DNA from: an uncultured Collinsella sp.
Lineage (GTDB): Bacteria > Actinomycetota > Coriobacteriia > Coriobacteriales > Coriobacteriaceae
Length of the DNA: 64,000 bases
Direction of reading: 5' to 3'
NCBI GenBank assembly: GCA_900768435.1
Contig: CAAGCW010000019.1
Location: 1 to 64,000, forward strand
The notes beneath the pieces were generated by a model. That model was not told where the DNA came from, did no database searches, and saw nothing but the letters and a program-made list of their open reading frames with translations. This document shows positions 36,020 to 44,622 of the stretch, in pieces (position 1 is the stretch's first letter; every line of letters begins with the position of its first letter). The translations under genes were made by a program, and so were the position numbers.

Positions 36020-37486
36020 TTATTCCACGCGCTCTGATAGTCGATATTTGCGGTTGCGGCTCGTCGCCGGCGCCGTGGGCTCAAGCTCGCCTTGAGCAAT
36101 GAGCGCGTTGACGCGCGACCTAACCTGGGAAATTGTAAGCTCCGTGCGTTCTGCCAGCTCACGCGTCCCCAGCTCGCCGTAATGTTTGAGTGCCGTCACA
36201 ATTAAGCCCCCGCCATGATCGACCGGCTCGATCTTTGAACGGTAAAGTACGACCTTGAACCGATCGAACCCCGGGCAGAACAGGGGCTCGGCCAGACCAT
36301 GCGCGCGCATGGCATCGATCATCATCGGGATGCCCGAGCCATTACCCTCAGCCGGCGAACCTGCGCCATCCGGAAGCGGGACAATCGACATGAGTTTCAC
36401 GAGCGTCGCGTTACGGCATCGGGAGCTGCCGTCAAACAAGTTCTCGCGAGTCTTTCCCCCGTAAAGGCCGCCAGGATTCGTTACCTCGACACGATCGTCA
36501 AAGACGTCGACGGCAATCGATTGTCCACAGAACCGATCCCCGTATTCTCGATGGATTACGGCGTTGGCGATTGCCTCGCGCAGAACCTCCTCGGGAATCT
36601 CCAGCGAGTCGACACGCGAGACGCCTTGGACGGTCGAGATGCGGCGCAGGTTTTTGGCGACAGCTGCGACGGCATCCGAAATCATCTCGCCTAGGGTGCC
36701 CTCGCAGACTGTGCGGTCCATAAACCTTAGTGGCCCCGCAGCTCCCTTTTGAGTTCCCACGTGGACAGCCACATCAATGAAGAGCTTGGGATAGAACTGC
36801 TGAGGGTAAACGCCCGCGGCAAGGAGGCCGGCCTTGGTAACATTGCCCTGGAAGTCGAGAAAATTCAGACGCTCCATCTTTGTCTTCTTGTCCGCCGCAC
36901 CGCGCATCGCTCGAGGCGTCAGCGAATAGGCACGCTCTATCGTGCGGTCGACCATCGACTCGTCGAGATCGCCCACACTCGTACCGGGCACCGCATCGCG
37001 ATCGCTAGGACTCGTCCGTTCATATGACGACAGTGCCAAGACCTCGGTCGACGAAAGCGGCACGTCTTTGTCATCGATGCGCTTGTAGCTGCCGCCCTGG
37101 GCGCCCCGTTCTATTACATAGCAAGGCTTGCTCGACGGGCCGAGCTCCTCGATTGTGATGACGAGAACAACGGTACCCCGAAGTTCCACGCGCTCAATGG
37201 TATATTTGGGCGGATTGGCCAGCTTTCCACGACCGCCGGCATCGCCCATGCCCGCCACGAATTGGTTGAGCACTTTCTCGGTCTCAAAGTTTGCAACTGG
37301 GACAAAACCCTCGCGCTCGCTCACTCCGAGTACGATGATGCCGCCGGCGGTGTTTGCGAAAGCGCTGACCGTTTCCCATACGTCGCGGGAAAGCGTCGTG
37401 GCGCTCTCCTTTACTTCGACGCTAAAGTCATCCGAACCCATGCGTTTTAAAGACTCGAGCAAACCAGCCAGCTCGTTTTCGTTCAT
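36020..37486 (-). CDS. AlbA_2/HATPase-type putative transcriptional regulator
   Basis: 488 residues. The N-terminal AlbA_2 (Schlafen-like) domain shows SVEVKESATTL...VSAFANTAGGIIVLGV. The middle has an ATP-binding HATPase_c_4-like part (LREAIANAVIHREYG, DDRVEVTNPGGLYGG, GSGIPMMIDAMRAHGL). The C-terminal winged helix (ALKHYGELGTRELAERTELTISQVRSRV) should bind DNA. ATG 37486 follows GAAGGGAC. A dense array of TATCTCTC sites lies just upstream, suggesting autoregulation. Such genes are frequent in accessory and defence-associated regions. Confidence 0.82.
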   Translation of the reverse strand: MNENELAGLLESLKRMGSDDFSVEVKESATTLSRDVWETVSAFANTAGGIIVLGVSEREGFVPVANFETEKVLNQFVAGMGDAGGRGKLANPPKYTIERVELRGTVVLVITIEELGPSSKPCYVIERGAQGGSYKRIDDKDVPLSSTEVLALSSYERTSPSDRDAVPGTSVGDLDESMVDRTIERAYSLTPRAMRGAADKKTKMERLNFLDFQGNVTKAGLLAAGVYPQQFYPKLFIDVAVHVGTQKGAAGPLRFMDRTVCEGTLGEMISDAVAAVAKNLRRISTVQGVSRVDSLEIPEEVLREAIANAVIHREYGDRFCGQSIAVDVFDDRVEVTNPGGLYGGKTRENLFDGSSRCRNATLVKLMSIVPLPDGAGSPAEGNGSGIPMMIDAMRAHGLAEPLFCPGFDRFKVVLYRSKIEPVDHGGGLIVTALKHYGELGTRELAERTELTISQVRSRVNALIAQGELEPTAPATSRNRKYRLSERVE

Positions 37487-37548
37487 CTGCACGTCCCTTC
37501 GCTCGGTCCTGCGGAGAATGCTGCAGGCGGATTTCCCTCGTCTCTCAG

Positions 37549-37783
37549 TTATCTCTCGTAATTATCTCTCATCTTTCTGTTATCTCTCGTATTAGATATG
37601 AGTGAAAGATGAGAGATAAGATATCTCTACCTGCTTCATTAAATCATGTTTTTGCTGGTGGAACAATCGATATTGAGACAATACCATGGTTGCCTGTCTC
37701 TTTGCAGCATTGTTATCTCTCATATTTATCTCTCATCTTTCTGTTATCTCTCGTATTAGAGACGAATGAGATATGAGAGATGT
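37549..37783. promoter_or_regulatory. Array of TATCTCTC motifs upstream of the AlbA-type regulator
   Basis: At least six TATCTCTC copies on the plus strand (near 37550, 37563, 37581, 37714, 37728, 37745) and inverted GAGAGAT copies (near 37612 and 37776) fill an AT-rich stretch. A 35-bp direct repeat containing TCATCTTTCTGTTATCTCTC occurs at about 37566-37600 and again at 37731-37765. Iterated sites of this density suggest cooperative binding of a regulator, probably the adjacent one. Confidence 0.7.
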
Positions 37784-37794
37784 GCGGGCGGCGG

Positions 37795-37919
37795 ATGAGC
37801 GTGGATTTTGGACGGTCGGGAAATGAGGGTGGATATTTGGACGGTTTTTGGGCGTTTTGAGGCTGATTCCGTCCGAAAATCCACTCTCATTCGATAGGCG
37901 TCCAAGTTTCCACGCTCGT
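37795..37919. repeat. 20-nt modular repeat family, locus A
   Basis: Four units: ATGAGCGTGGATTTTGGAC (37795-37813) and ATGAGGGTGGATATTTGGAC (37823-37842) point one way; GTCCGAAAATCCACTCTCAT (37871-37890) and GTCCAAGTTTCCACGCTCGT (37900-37919) point the other. The spacer inside each pair is 9 nt. Together they form a large inverted repeat between the AlbA-type regulator and the M16 peptidase. Confidence 0.85.
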
Positions 37920-38054
37920 GCGGTGAACGCGCGGGGCCTTTGTCCAATCCGCTGGCATCGTCTCCAGTTCGCCGCAGTGCCGCGGCCCCATATGGGTATA
38001 CTCTCGAGGATTCGACTCGATTCGCCCCCGCTGGGGCGTCAAAGGAGACTGCAT

Positions 38055-41000
38055 ATGCCCACCACCTCAACCGACCCGCGCGCCGCTGCCGCCGCGCTGC
38101 TAGTGCCCGGCACTACCTGCCACGGCTTTGCCGTCGAGCGCTGCGAGACCGTGCCCGAGCTTGACTCGGACGCCTATGTGCTGCGCCACACCGCCTCGGG
38201 CGCTCGCCTGCTGTACCTGGCATGCGACGACGAGAACAAGGCTTTTGCCATTGGCTTTAAGACGCCGCCGGCCGATTCTACCGGCGTGTTCCATATTCTC
38301 GAGCACTCGGTGCTGTGCGGATCGGCCAAGTTCCCCGTCAAGGAGCCGTTCGTCGACCTGATCAAGAGCTCCATGCAGACGTTTCTCAACGCCATGACCT
38401 ACCCCGACAAGACCATCTACCCCGTTGCCACCACCAACGAGCAGGACCTGTACAACCTGATGGACGTGTACCTGGACGCGGTGTTCAACCCGGCCATCTA
38501 TACCAAGCCCACCATTTTTGAGCAGGAGGGCTGGCACTACGAGCTGGACCTGCCGGAGAGCGCCGAGGGCGAAGGCGACAGCAGCTCCGCGAGCCTGCGC
38601 GAGGGCACGCTGCGCTATAACGGCGTGGTGTTCAACGAGATGAAGGGCGCGCTGTCCGACCCCATGAGCGTGCTGGACGACGCCGTCAACGCCGCGCTCT
38701 ATCCCGACACCGCCTATGCGCACGAAAGCGGCGGCGACCCGCGCGCGATTCCCGCGCTCACCTACGAGCAGTTCCTGGACACGCATGCGCGCCACTACAA
38801 TCCTTCCAACTCCTACATCACGCTCTACGGCGACCTGGACGTGGACCGCGCACTGGCCTTTTTGGACGAGCGCTATCTGTCGCAGCCGAGTGCCGCAAGC
38901 CGCCGCATGGACGCAGCCGTTGCCGCCGGCGAGGACCCGTCCGCGCTGGCGCCCAATCCGCTGGGCGTGCAGGCGCCCGTGACCTGCGAGTACAAGCGCG
39001 TCGAGATGGCCACTACACCCGAGAACGCCCTGGTGGGCCTGGGCCTTGTGTTGGGCAGCGCGCTCGACCGCAAACGCACGATCGCGGCGGATATCCTGTT
39101 CGAGGCGCTGCTGGGCTCCAACGAGGCGCCGGTCAAGAAGACCATTCTGGCCGCCGGCCTGGGCGGCAACGTGGTGAGCTACACCGCGGCCGAGAGCCTG
39201 CAGCCCTACGAGCTCATCATGTTGCAAAACGCGCAGCCCGGCGTGGCGCGCGAGCTGCGCCGCGTGTTCCAGGACGCCTGCCGCGACCTGTGCGAGCACG
39301 GCGTTCCGCGCGAGCGCCTGGAAGCCATCATCAGCAGCAACGAATACGATCTGCGCCAGCGCGACTACGGCATCGCCGACGGCGTGGCCATTGCGTGCGA
39401 CGCGCTGAGCACCTGGCTCTACGATGACGACGCCGCGACGCTGGCACTCAAGTACGGCCCGGTGTACGAGGAGCTGCGTAGCGAGCTGGACGGCACCTAC
39501 TTTGAGGACCTGCTGCGCGAGCTGGTGCTGGAGAACGACCACATGGCGCTCGTCGAGCTGGTGCCGGTGGACGCCGCCGAGGGTTCGGAGGGTGCCGAGG
39601 CCATCGAGCTGGCAGCCAAGCGCGACGCCATGACCGATTCCGAGCTGGCCGACGTGGTCGAACGCACGGCCGCGCTGCGTGCCGCGCAGGAAGCCGAGGA
39701 CACGCCCGAGGACAAGGCCACGCTGCCGCGCCTGCGCGTGTCCGACATTGGCGAGGCGCGCCCCGAGCCGCCGCTGGTCGTGGACACGACCGCGCCCATC
39801 CCCTGTCTGCACCACGACATCCCCACCAACCGCCTGGCCTACGCCATGCAGTATTTCGACCTGAGCTGCGTCGCGTTTGAGGACCTGCCCTATGTGACGC
39901 TGCTCTGCCGCCTGCTTAAGCAGCTGCCCACGCGCGAGCACTCGGCCGAGGAACTCGACAACTTGCTCGCTGGCAAGCTGGGCTTTTTGAGCTTTACGAC
40001 CGAAGTCATGACCCAGCCCGACGTGGACGGCGTGCGCCCCTACCTGCTGGTGAGCGCCGGCGCCCTGTCCGAGAAGATTGATGCACTGGCGAGTCTGCCG
40101 CGCGAGGTATGGTCGAGCACGCTTTTGGCAGATGCCGACGCCGACCGCGTGCGCGACGTGCTCACGCAGATTCGCATTGGGCTTGAGCAGGGCTTTATCA
40201 ACAACGGTCACTCGGCGGCGCTCGGTCGCGCGATGAGCTACAGCTCGCCTTCGGCCGTGGTGCGCGAGCAGCTTTCGGGCGTGGACTTCTACCTGTTCCT
40301 GCGCGATCTGCTCGACCACTTTGACGAGCGCCTGGACGACCTGCGCGCCAAGCTTGCCGAGCTGGCAGGCCGCATCTTTGTGGCCGATGGCTGCATGGCG
40401 AGCTTTACCGGCAGCGATGAGGACTTTGACGCGTACTGGGATGCCGCGGGCAACCTGGGGCTTGGCGCGGGCGATGGTGCCGGCCGCGACGCGCTCGTGG
40501 TGCCGGCGCCGTGCGACCGCCACGAGGCTTTCGTGATCCCCAGCGACATCTGCTTTGCGGCAAGCGCGTGCGACCCGCGTCGCCTGGGCATTGACGTGAC
40601 AGGCACTTGGGCCGTGGCTGCCAACGCGCTCTCCTACGACTACCTGTGGAACGAGATCCGCGTGAAGGGCGGGGCGTACGGCTGCGGATTCCGCGCGGCA
40701 GGTGAGCGTCAGGCGGCGTTCTACACCTACCGCGACCCGGCGATCGATCCTTCGATTGAGCGCGTGGAGCGCGCGGGTGCATGGCTTGGCAGCTTTGAGC
40801 CCGACGAAGCCGCCTTTGAGGGCTTTATCGTGAGCTGCGTGAGCGGCATGGACGCGCCGGTGAAGCCGTACGCGCTCACCAAGCGCCGCAACACGACCTA
40901 CCTGGCCGGGCTCGATCCGCATGCGCGCGAGGAGCGTCGCGCCCAGATGCTCGCCGCCACGCCCGGTGAGCTGCGCTCGCTCGGCACCGACGTAACGCGC

Positions 41001-41093
41001 ATCGCAGCCGAGTCGCCCACCTGCGTCTTTGGCGGCCGCGACGTCATCGCAAAGAGCAACGCCAACTTCAACGTAGTCGACCTGCTGGGCTAG
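38055..41093 (+). CDS. M16C-family metallopeptidase (PreP-like)
   Basis: 1012 residues. The inverted zinc motif HILEH lies near residue 80 (FHILEHSVLCGSAKFPVKEPF), with the downstream Glu expected in NGVVFNEMKGALSDP. The two-halved, roughly 1000-residue layout matches presequence-protease-like (M16C) enzymes that degrade peptides. No signal peptide is visible, so it is likely cytoplasmic. AAAGGAG precedes ATG 38055. A TATACT about 60 nt upstream is a possible -10. Confidence 0.92.
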   Translation: MPTTSTDPRAAAAALLVPGTTCHGFAVERCETVPELDSDAYVLRHTASGARLLYLACDDENKAFAIGFKTPPADSTGVFHILEHSVLCGSAKFPVKEPFVDLIKSSMQTFLNAMTYPDKTIYPVATTNEQDLYNLMDVYLDAVFNPAIYTKPTIFEQEGWHYELDLPESAEGEGDSSSASLREGTLRYNGVVFNEMKGALSDPMSVLDDAVNAALYPDTAYAHESGGDPRAIPALTYEQFLDTHARHYNPSNSYITLYGDLDVDRALAFLDERYLSQPSAASRRMDAAVAAGEDPSALAPNPLGVQAPVTCEYKRVEMATTPENALVGLGLVLGSALDRKRTIAADILFEALLGSNEAPVKKTILAAGLGGNVVSYTAAESLQPYELIMLQNAQPGVARELRRVFQDACRDLCEHGVPRERLEAIISSNEYDLRQRDYGIADGVAIACDALSTWLYDDDAATLALKYGPVYEELRSELDGTYFEDLLRELVLENDHMALVELVPVDAAEGSEGAEAIELAAKRDAMTDSELADVVERTAALRAAQEAEDTPEDKATLPRLRVSDIGEARPEPPLVVDTTAPIPCLHHDIPTNRLAYAMQYFDLSCVAFEDLPYVTLLCRLLKQLPTREHSAEELDNLLAGKLGFLSFTTEVMTQPDVDGVRPYLLVSAGALSEKIDALASLPREVWSSTLLADADADRVRDVLTQIRIGLEQGFINNGHSAALGRAMSYSSPSAVVREQLSGVDFYLFLRDLLDHFDERLDDLRAKLAELAGRIFVADGCMASFTGSDEDFDAYWDAAGNLGLGAGDGAGRDALVVPAPCDRHEAFVIPSDICFAASACDPRRLGIDVTGTWAVAANALSYDYLWNEIRVKGGAYGCGFRAAGERQAAFYTYRDPAIDPSIERVERAGAWLGSFEPDEAAFEGFIVSCVSGMDAPVKPYALTKRRNTTYLAGLDPHAREERRAQMLAATPGELRSLGTDVTRIAAESPTCVFGGRDVIAKSNANFNVVDLLG

Positions 41094-41106
41094 CCACAGC
41101 AAGCAA

Positions 41107-41200
41107 AACCACCACAAAGGGGACAGGCACCTTTGTGGTGGTTTCGACATTTGCTCAGATAAAACCTGCCAAAATAAACCTGTCCCTTTTTGGTAGGTTT
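41107..41200. repeat. GGGACAGG hairpin family, copy near the cyclo-ligase gene
   Basis: Two adjacent hairpins: AACCACCACAAAGG with its complement at 41107-41143, and AAACCTGCCAAAA...TTTTTGGTAGGTTT at 41163-41200. The second contains AATAAACCTGTCCCT, shared with the elements at 51.9, 52.5, 60.3 and 60.4 kb. It lies between the M16 gene and the next start. Confidence 0.75.
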
Positions 41201-41216
41201 GGGGGAGGGGGCTAGG

Positions 41217-41813
41217 ATGGATAAGGCTGAGTTGCGGCGGGCGGTAATTGCTCGGCGCGATGCGATTGATTTGGACTTGCGGGCGGCGAAGTCTGCTGAT
41301 ATCTGTGCACGGCTGGTTGAGCTGCTGGGCCGCTTGGATGCCGCAGCACCGCACACCGTTGCCGTCTATGCCGTAATGGGCTCCGAGGCAGATCCCGCCG
41401 CGTTTGCCGCAGCGGCCGCCAAACGCGGCTGGCGCGTGGCCTATCCGTGCATGCTCTCGGCAATTGATGCCGCAGCTTGTGGCCAGCGCATGTGCATGAG
41501 GGCAGTTGCCGCCGATGATGCATCCGCGGCACCGTTTATCGCCCACCCCACGCGGGCCTTCGCGGCCACGGACATCGACAGCAGCCGCTTCCCTATCGTG
41601 CCCGCCGAAGCACTCGACATGATTGTTGTGCCGCTCGTGGCCTTCGACCAAACCGGCGCGCGCCTGGGCTACGGCGGTGGTTGCTACGACCGCTACCTGT
41701 CCACGCTTTCGGCCACATGCCAGATCATCGGCATCGCCTTTGACGAACAGCGCATCGACCACGTCCCCACCGACGCCCACGACCTGCCGCTGCCCAACAT
41801 CATCAGCGTCTAA
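41217..41813 (+). CDS. 5-formyltetrahydrofolate cyclo-ligase
   Basis: 198 residues. It converts 5-formyl-THF to 5,10-methenyl-THF using ATP. Signature: N-terminal DKAELRRAVIARRDAI with conserved Arg, and the C-terminal ARLGYGGGCYDRYL motif with IGIAFDEQ following. ATG 41217 follows GGGGGAGGGGG. Normal family length. Confidence 0.93.
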   Translation: MDKAELRRAVIARRDAIDLDLRAAKSADICARLVELLGRLDAAAPHTVAVYAVMGSEADPAAFAAAAAKRGWRVAYPCMLSAIDAAACGQRMCMRAVAADDASAAPFIAHPTRAFAATDIDSSRFPIVPAEALDMIVVPLVAFDQTGARLGYGGGCYDRYLSTLSATCQIIGIAFDEQRIDHVPTDAHDLPLPNIISV

Positions 41814-41839
41814 CCGCTGGCGGGCTGCACCCCACAAAA

Positions 41840-42060
41840 ATGAGCGTGGAAAATCTCCCACTTTGAGCCCCCTTACGAGCCAAAAACGGGAGATTATCCA
41901 CGCTCATGTTGCAAACGTCCGTTTTTCCACGCTCGTATGTCCAGATTTCCACGCTCATTCGGCAAGCGTCCGAAAATCCACGCTCGTATGTCTGAAAATC
42001 CACGCTCAATCAACGCGCGTCCAGATTTCCGCGCTCGTGTGTCCGATTATCCACGCTCGT
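41840..42060. repeat. 20-nt modular repeat family, locus B (densest array)
   Basis: A hairpin (ATGAGCGTGGAAAATCTCCC at 41840-41859, complement at 41888-41907 with one mismatch) continues into six further 20-nt units starting at 41917, 41939, 41968, 41990, 42019 and 42041. Start-to-start distances are 29, 22, 29, 22, 29 and 22 nt, so spacers alternate exactly 9 and 2 nt. The typical unit is GTCCGAAAATCCACGCTCGT. The array lies between two genes and ends 25 nt from the AbiEi-like stop. Confidence 0.92.
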
Positions 42061-42084
42061 GCAGCTTAACGCCCCGCAACCGCC

Positions 42085-43047
42085 TCAGCATGCACGCGGC
42101 ACGCCGGCAACTTTGAGCTTGCGATCGAGCTTTGCCGGATCCCTCAGATCATCCCAGCACAAGCGCACGATCCTGCAGTTATCAAGCAGCGAAAGCCTCG
42201 ACTCGCGCTGGCGCTCATCAAACTGCGCCTTTGCGAGCTTGCCCTCCTCCGCTGCCTTCTCGCTTTTAACGAATCCGTCAAATTCCCCGATGATCAGCCG
42301 ATCTTCCACGCGCCACAAGTAGTCGACGCGATACGGCCGTCCCGGCTCAACCGGGTCGAACAGCTCAATTTGCAGCTCCGGCGTCTGCCAGCCGCGCTCG
42401 ATCATCAGGGCGCGCGCCTTGGACTCGCCACCGCTTTCCGACAGGCCATCGGCATACCGTGCAACCCTGCGCGCCGTCACAACACCGCGACGATTTAAGC
42501 CAAGCTTGTTGACTGCCTCAACGAGATGCTCCTTCGACAACAGCTGCTCATGAAGCGCCGAGTCCGCAATGATCAGTCCCTCGACAAACGATGCATCGAC
42601 CAGGCAATCCGTAATCGTTTGATCGATATCGGTCACGGCAATGTCCATCTGGGTGGCCCGTGTTTGACGAACATAACGATGGCGAACGACCTGAGAGCCC
42701 GGCGTCGTTGATTGTGCCGGTGCCACGGCGATATGGATGTGCGTCAAATTGGCATGCGAAACCGAAAGGCCATAGATAACAGCCGCCGTATAGGAGCAAA
42801 ACGTCCAGTCGGGATGCTTTTGCGCAAGGGCCCGCACCCGATGCAGATAACGCTGTCGAAACTTGAGTTCGGACCAATATTCCGGACGCGCATACAGCCC
42901 TGGCATGACCGCCTCTAGACTTCCCGCCGCCACCCGTCGCTCAATCTGCTTTGCCTCCGCCGCAGTTCGCGCGTACACGCAGCTCATCTGCTGTTCGCAT
43001 GCCTTAATGTGACCTGCAAGTCTTTGATTCGCCGTCATGTTTGCCAT
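42085..43047 (-). CDS. AbiEi-like protein with nuclease-like C-terminus
   Basis: 320 residues. The N-terminal part has the AbiEi antitoxin layout: a winged-helix-like region (ERRVAAGSLEAVMPGLYARPEYW) followed by AAVIYGLSV...HIHIAV and DIDQTITDCL. The C-terminal region (YRVDYLWRVEDRLIIGEFDG..., then DNCRIVRLCWDDLRD) resembles DUF559-type nuclease folds with Asp and Glu in place. AbiEi proteins are type IV antitoxins and repressors, but no AbiEii toxin gene is adjacent. ATG 43047 has GGAGGCGAC upstream. Repeat loci B and C lie on both sides. Confidence 0.68.
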   Translation of the reverse strand: MANMTANQRLAGHIKACEQQMSCVYARTAAEAKQIERRVAAGSLEAVMPGLYARPEYWSELKFRQRYLHRVRALAQKHPDWTFCSYTAAVIYGLSVSHANLTHIHIAVAPAQSTTPGSQVVRHRYVRQTRATQMDIAVTDIDQTITDCLVDASFVEGLIIADSALHEQLLSKEHLVEAVNKLGLNRRGVVTARRVARYADGLSESGGESKARALMIERGWQTPELQIELFDPVEPGRPYRVDYLWRVEDRLIIGEFDGFVKSEKAAEEGKLAKAQFDERQRESRLSLLDNCRIVRLCWDDLRDPAKLDRKLKVAGVPRAC

Positions 43048-43102
43048 GTCGCCTCCAAACTCTTGGAACGGTGCCAACGTACCAGACGGTTTCATGCGAA
43101 GT

Positions 43103-43137
43103 CTGACCAAATGCTGTCCAGCAGCTGACCAAATGCT
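43103..43137. promoter_or_regulatory. Twin CTGACCAAATGCT sites upstream of the AbiEi-like gene
   Basis: CTGACCAAATGCT occurs at 43103-43115 and again at 43125-43137, 22 bp apart (two helical turns), 56-90 nt before the start. This suggests cooperative binding of a repressor. The same 13-mer with one change is found upstream of the Tad operon. Confidence 0.5.
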
Positions 43138-43343
43138 TGACGGTTTTGGACGTTTTAGGCCAATGCTCTATATCTGCAGGTAGAGCGGTTGTCCAGAGGT
43201 CCCTGTCTCCACATCTTTATGCCTCAAAAGCCGTCGATTTCCTTAAAAGAAAATATGCTGTGGCTCGAAACTACCTAGTTTGCGATGCTGTCCGTAAACA
43301 CTCGACGCATGGTGCTGCCGCCTACGACAGCCGCAGAAAAATC

Positions 43344-43438
43344 GAGCGTGGAAAATCTCCCACTTTGGGCCTGTTCCTCGACCAAAAGTGGGAGATTATC
43401 CACGCTCATTCAACATGCGTCCGATTATCCACGCTCGT
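43344..43438. repeat. 20-nt modular repeat family, locus C
   Basis: The hairpin arm GAGCGTGGAAAATCTCCC extended by CACTTT (43344-43366) pairs with 43385-43407. The 3' arm contains the 20-nt unit GGGAGATTATCCACGCTCAT (43390-43409), followed after 9 nt by GTCCGATTATCCACGCTCGT (43419-43438). The 29-nt spacing equals that in loci A, B and D. It lies just downstream of metA (minus). Confidence 0.88.
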
Positions 43439-43485
43439 CGCGTAGCGGCCACGGTAACCGCCGCAGCCACAGCCACGGCCGCGAC

Positions 43486-44412
43486 CTAGTGCTCCTCGCC
43501 GGCGCGGGCCAGGTCGTAGGGTGTGGTCTGGTAGACGTAGTAGTTGAGCCAGTTGGTGTAGAACAGCTGAGCCTGGCTGCGCCAGACGTTGCGCGGCTCG
43601 GCGGTGGGATCGTCGCCCGGGAAGTAATGCGCCGGCACCTGAGGGTTGAGCCCGCGCTTCACGTCGCGCTCGTACTCCAGGCGCAGCGTGTCGGTATCGT
43701 ACTCGGGATGGCCAAAGACAAAAAAGCGGCGGCTGTCGGTCGACTTGACGATATACAGGCCTACCTCGTCGGACACGGCCACGACTTCAAGCTGCGGCTC
43801 GGCCTCCACGTCCTCGCGGCGCACATCGGTGTTGCGCGAATGCACGGCATAGAAGCGGTCGTCAAAGCCGCGGACCAGCGGGCTTTGCGGCTTCACCAGA
43901 TAATGCTCAAATACGCCGCTCGCCTTTGCCGGCAGGTCGTACTTCTGGATACCGTAATGATGGTAGAGCCCCGCCTGCGCGCCCCAACAAATGTGCAGCG
44001 TGGAGTGCACGTGCGTGGTGGACCAATCCATGATCTGGCAGAGCTCGGGCCAGTAGTCGACCTCCTCGAACGGCATCTGCTCCACGGGCGCGCCCGTGAT
44101 AATCAGGCCGTCGTAGTGGATGTCGCGGATGTCGTCGAACGTGCGGTAGAACGTCTCCAGGTGGCCGGCGCTCACGTGCGTGGCCTCGTGCGTTTTGGTG
44201 CGCAGCAGGTCCACCTCCACCTGCAGCGGCGTGTTGGAGAGCTTGCGCATGATCTGCGTCTCGGTGGCGATCTTGGTGGGCATGAGGTTGAGGATGAGCA
44301 CGCGCAGCGGACGGATGTCCTGGTGCAGCGCGCGGTACTCGGTCATGACAAAGATGTTCTCGCTCTCGAGCTGCGCGGCGGCAGGGAGGGCGTCGGGGAT
44401 GCGAATGGGCAT
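43486..44412 (-). CDS. metA: Homoserine O-acetyltransferase (MetA family)
   Basis: 308 residues, full length for the MetA family. It acylates homoserine at the start of methionine synthesis. The catalytic Cys is near 142 ([15 protein letters not shown]), with catalytic Glu and His in [15 protein letters not shown]. Residue 111 is Glu ([16 protein letters not shown]); in this family Glu there goes with acetyl-CoA use, whereas Gly goes with succinyl-CoA. AAGGAG precedes the ATG. No SAM riboswitch or S-box was noticed upstream. Confidence 0.92.
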   Translation of the reverse strand: MPIRIPDALPAAAQLESENIFVMTEYRALHQDIRPLRVLILNLMPTKIATETQIMRKLSNTPLQVEVDLLRTKTHEATHVSAGHLETFYRTFDDIRDIHYDGLIITGAPVEQMPFEEVDYWPELCQIMDWSTTHVHSTLHICWGAQAGLYHHYGIQKYDLPAKASGVFEHYLVKPQSPLVRGFDDRFYAVHSRNTDVRREDVEAEPQLEVVAVSDEVGLYIVKSTDSRRFFVFGHPEYDTDTLRLEYERDVKRGLNPQVPAHYFPGDDPTAEPRNVWRSQAQLFYTNWLNYYVYQTTPYDLARAGEEH

Positions 44413-44622
44413 GGATGCTCCTTACGAGTCAGTTGCAGCTATGGTACAACGACCGGCCCCATCCGCGCGAGCACATCGCCCAGCGATGCCGTCAGCGGCC
44501 CAAATCACTCCAAAAGTAGAGATTACGGCATGTCCCAAAATCTGTGGCGCTTTAGCCTAGCAAAGTGGCAACAGGACGCTACAATGGTTCGACGCGAAAA
44601 ACTCGGCCGAAAGGATACATAT

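Noticed and set aside
38100..41861. 1253-codon minus-strand open frame
   Set aside because: A shadow of the M16 peptidase and cyclo-ligase genes; the translation shows no domain and has antisense composition.
41840..42060. Possible CRISPR array
   Set aside because: Repeats of 20 nt recur regularly, but spacers are only 2 or 9 nt, units vary, and no cas genes are present.
43137..43445. 102-codon plus-strand ORF through locus C
   Set aside because: It translates repeat DNA and promoter-like sequence; no supporting start signal or domain.
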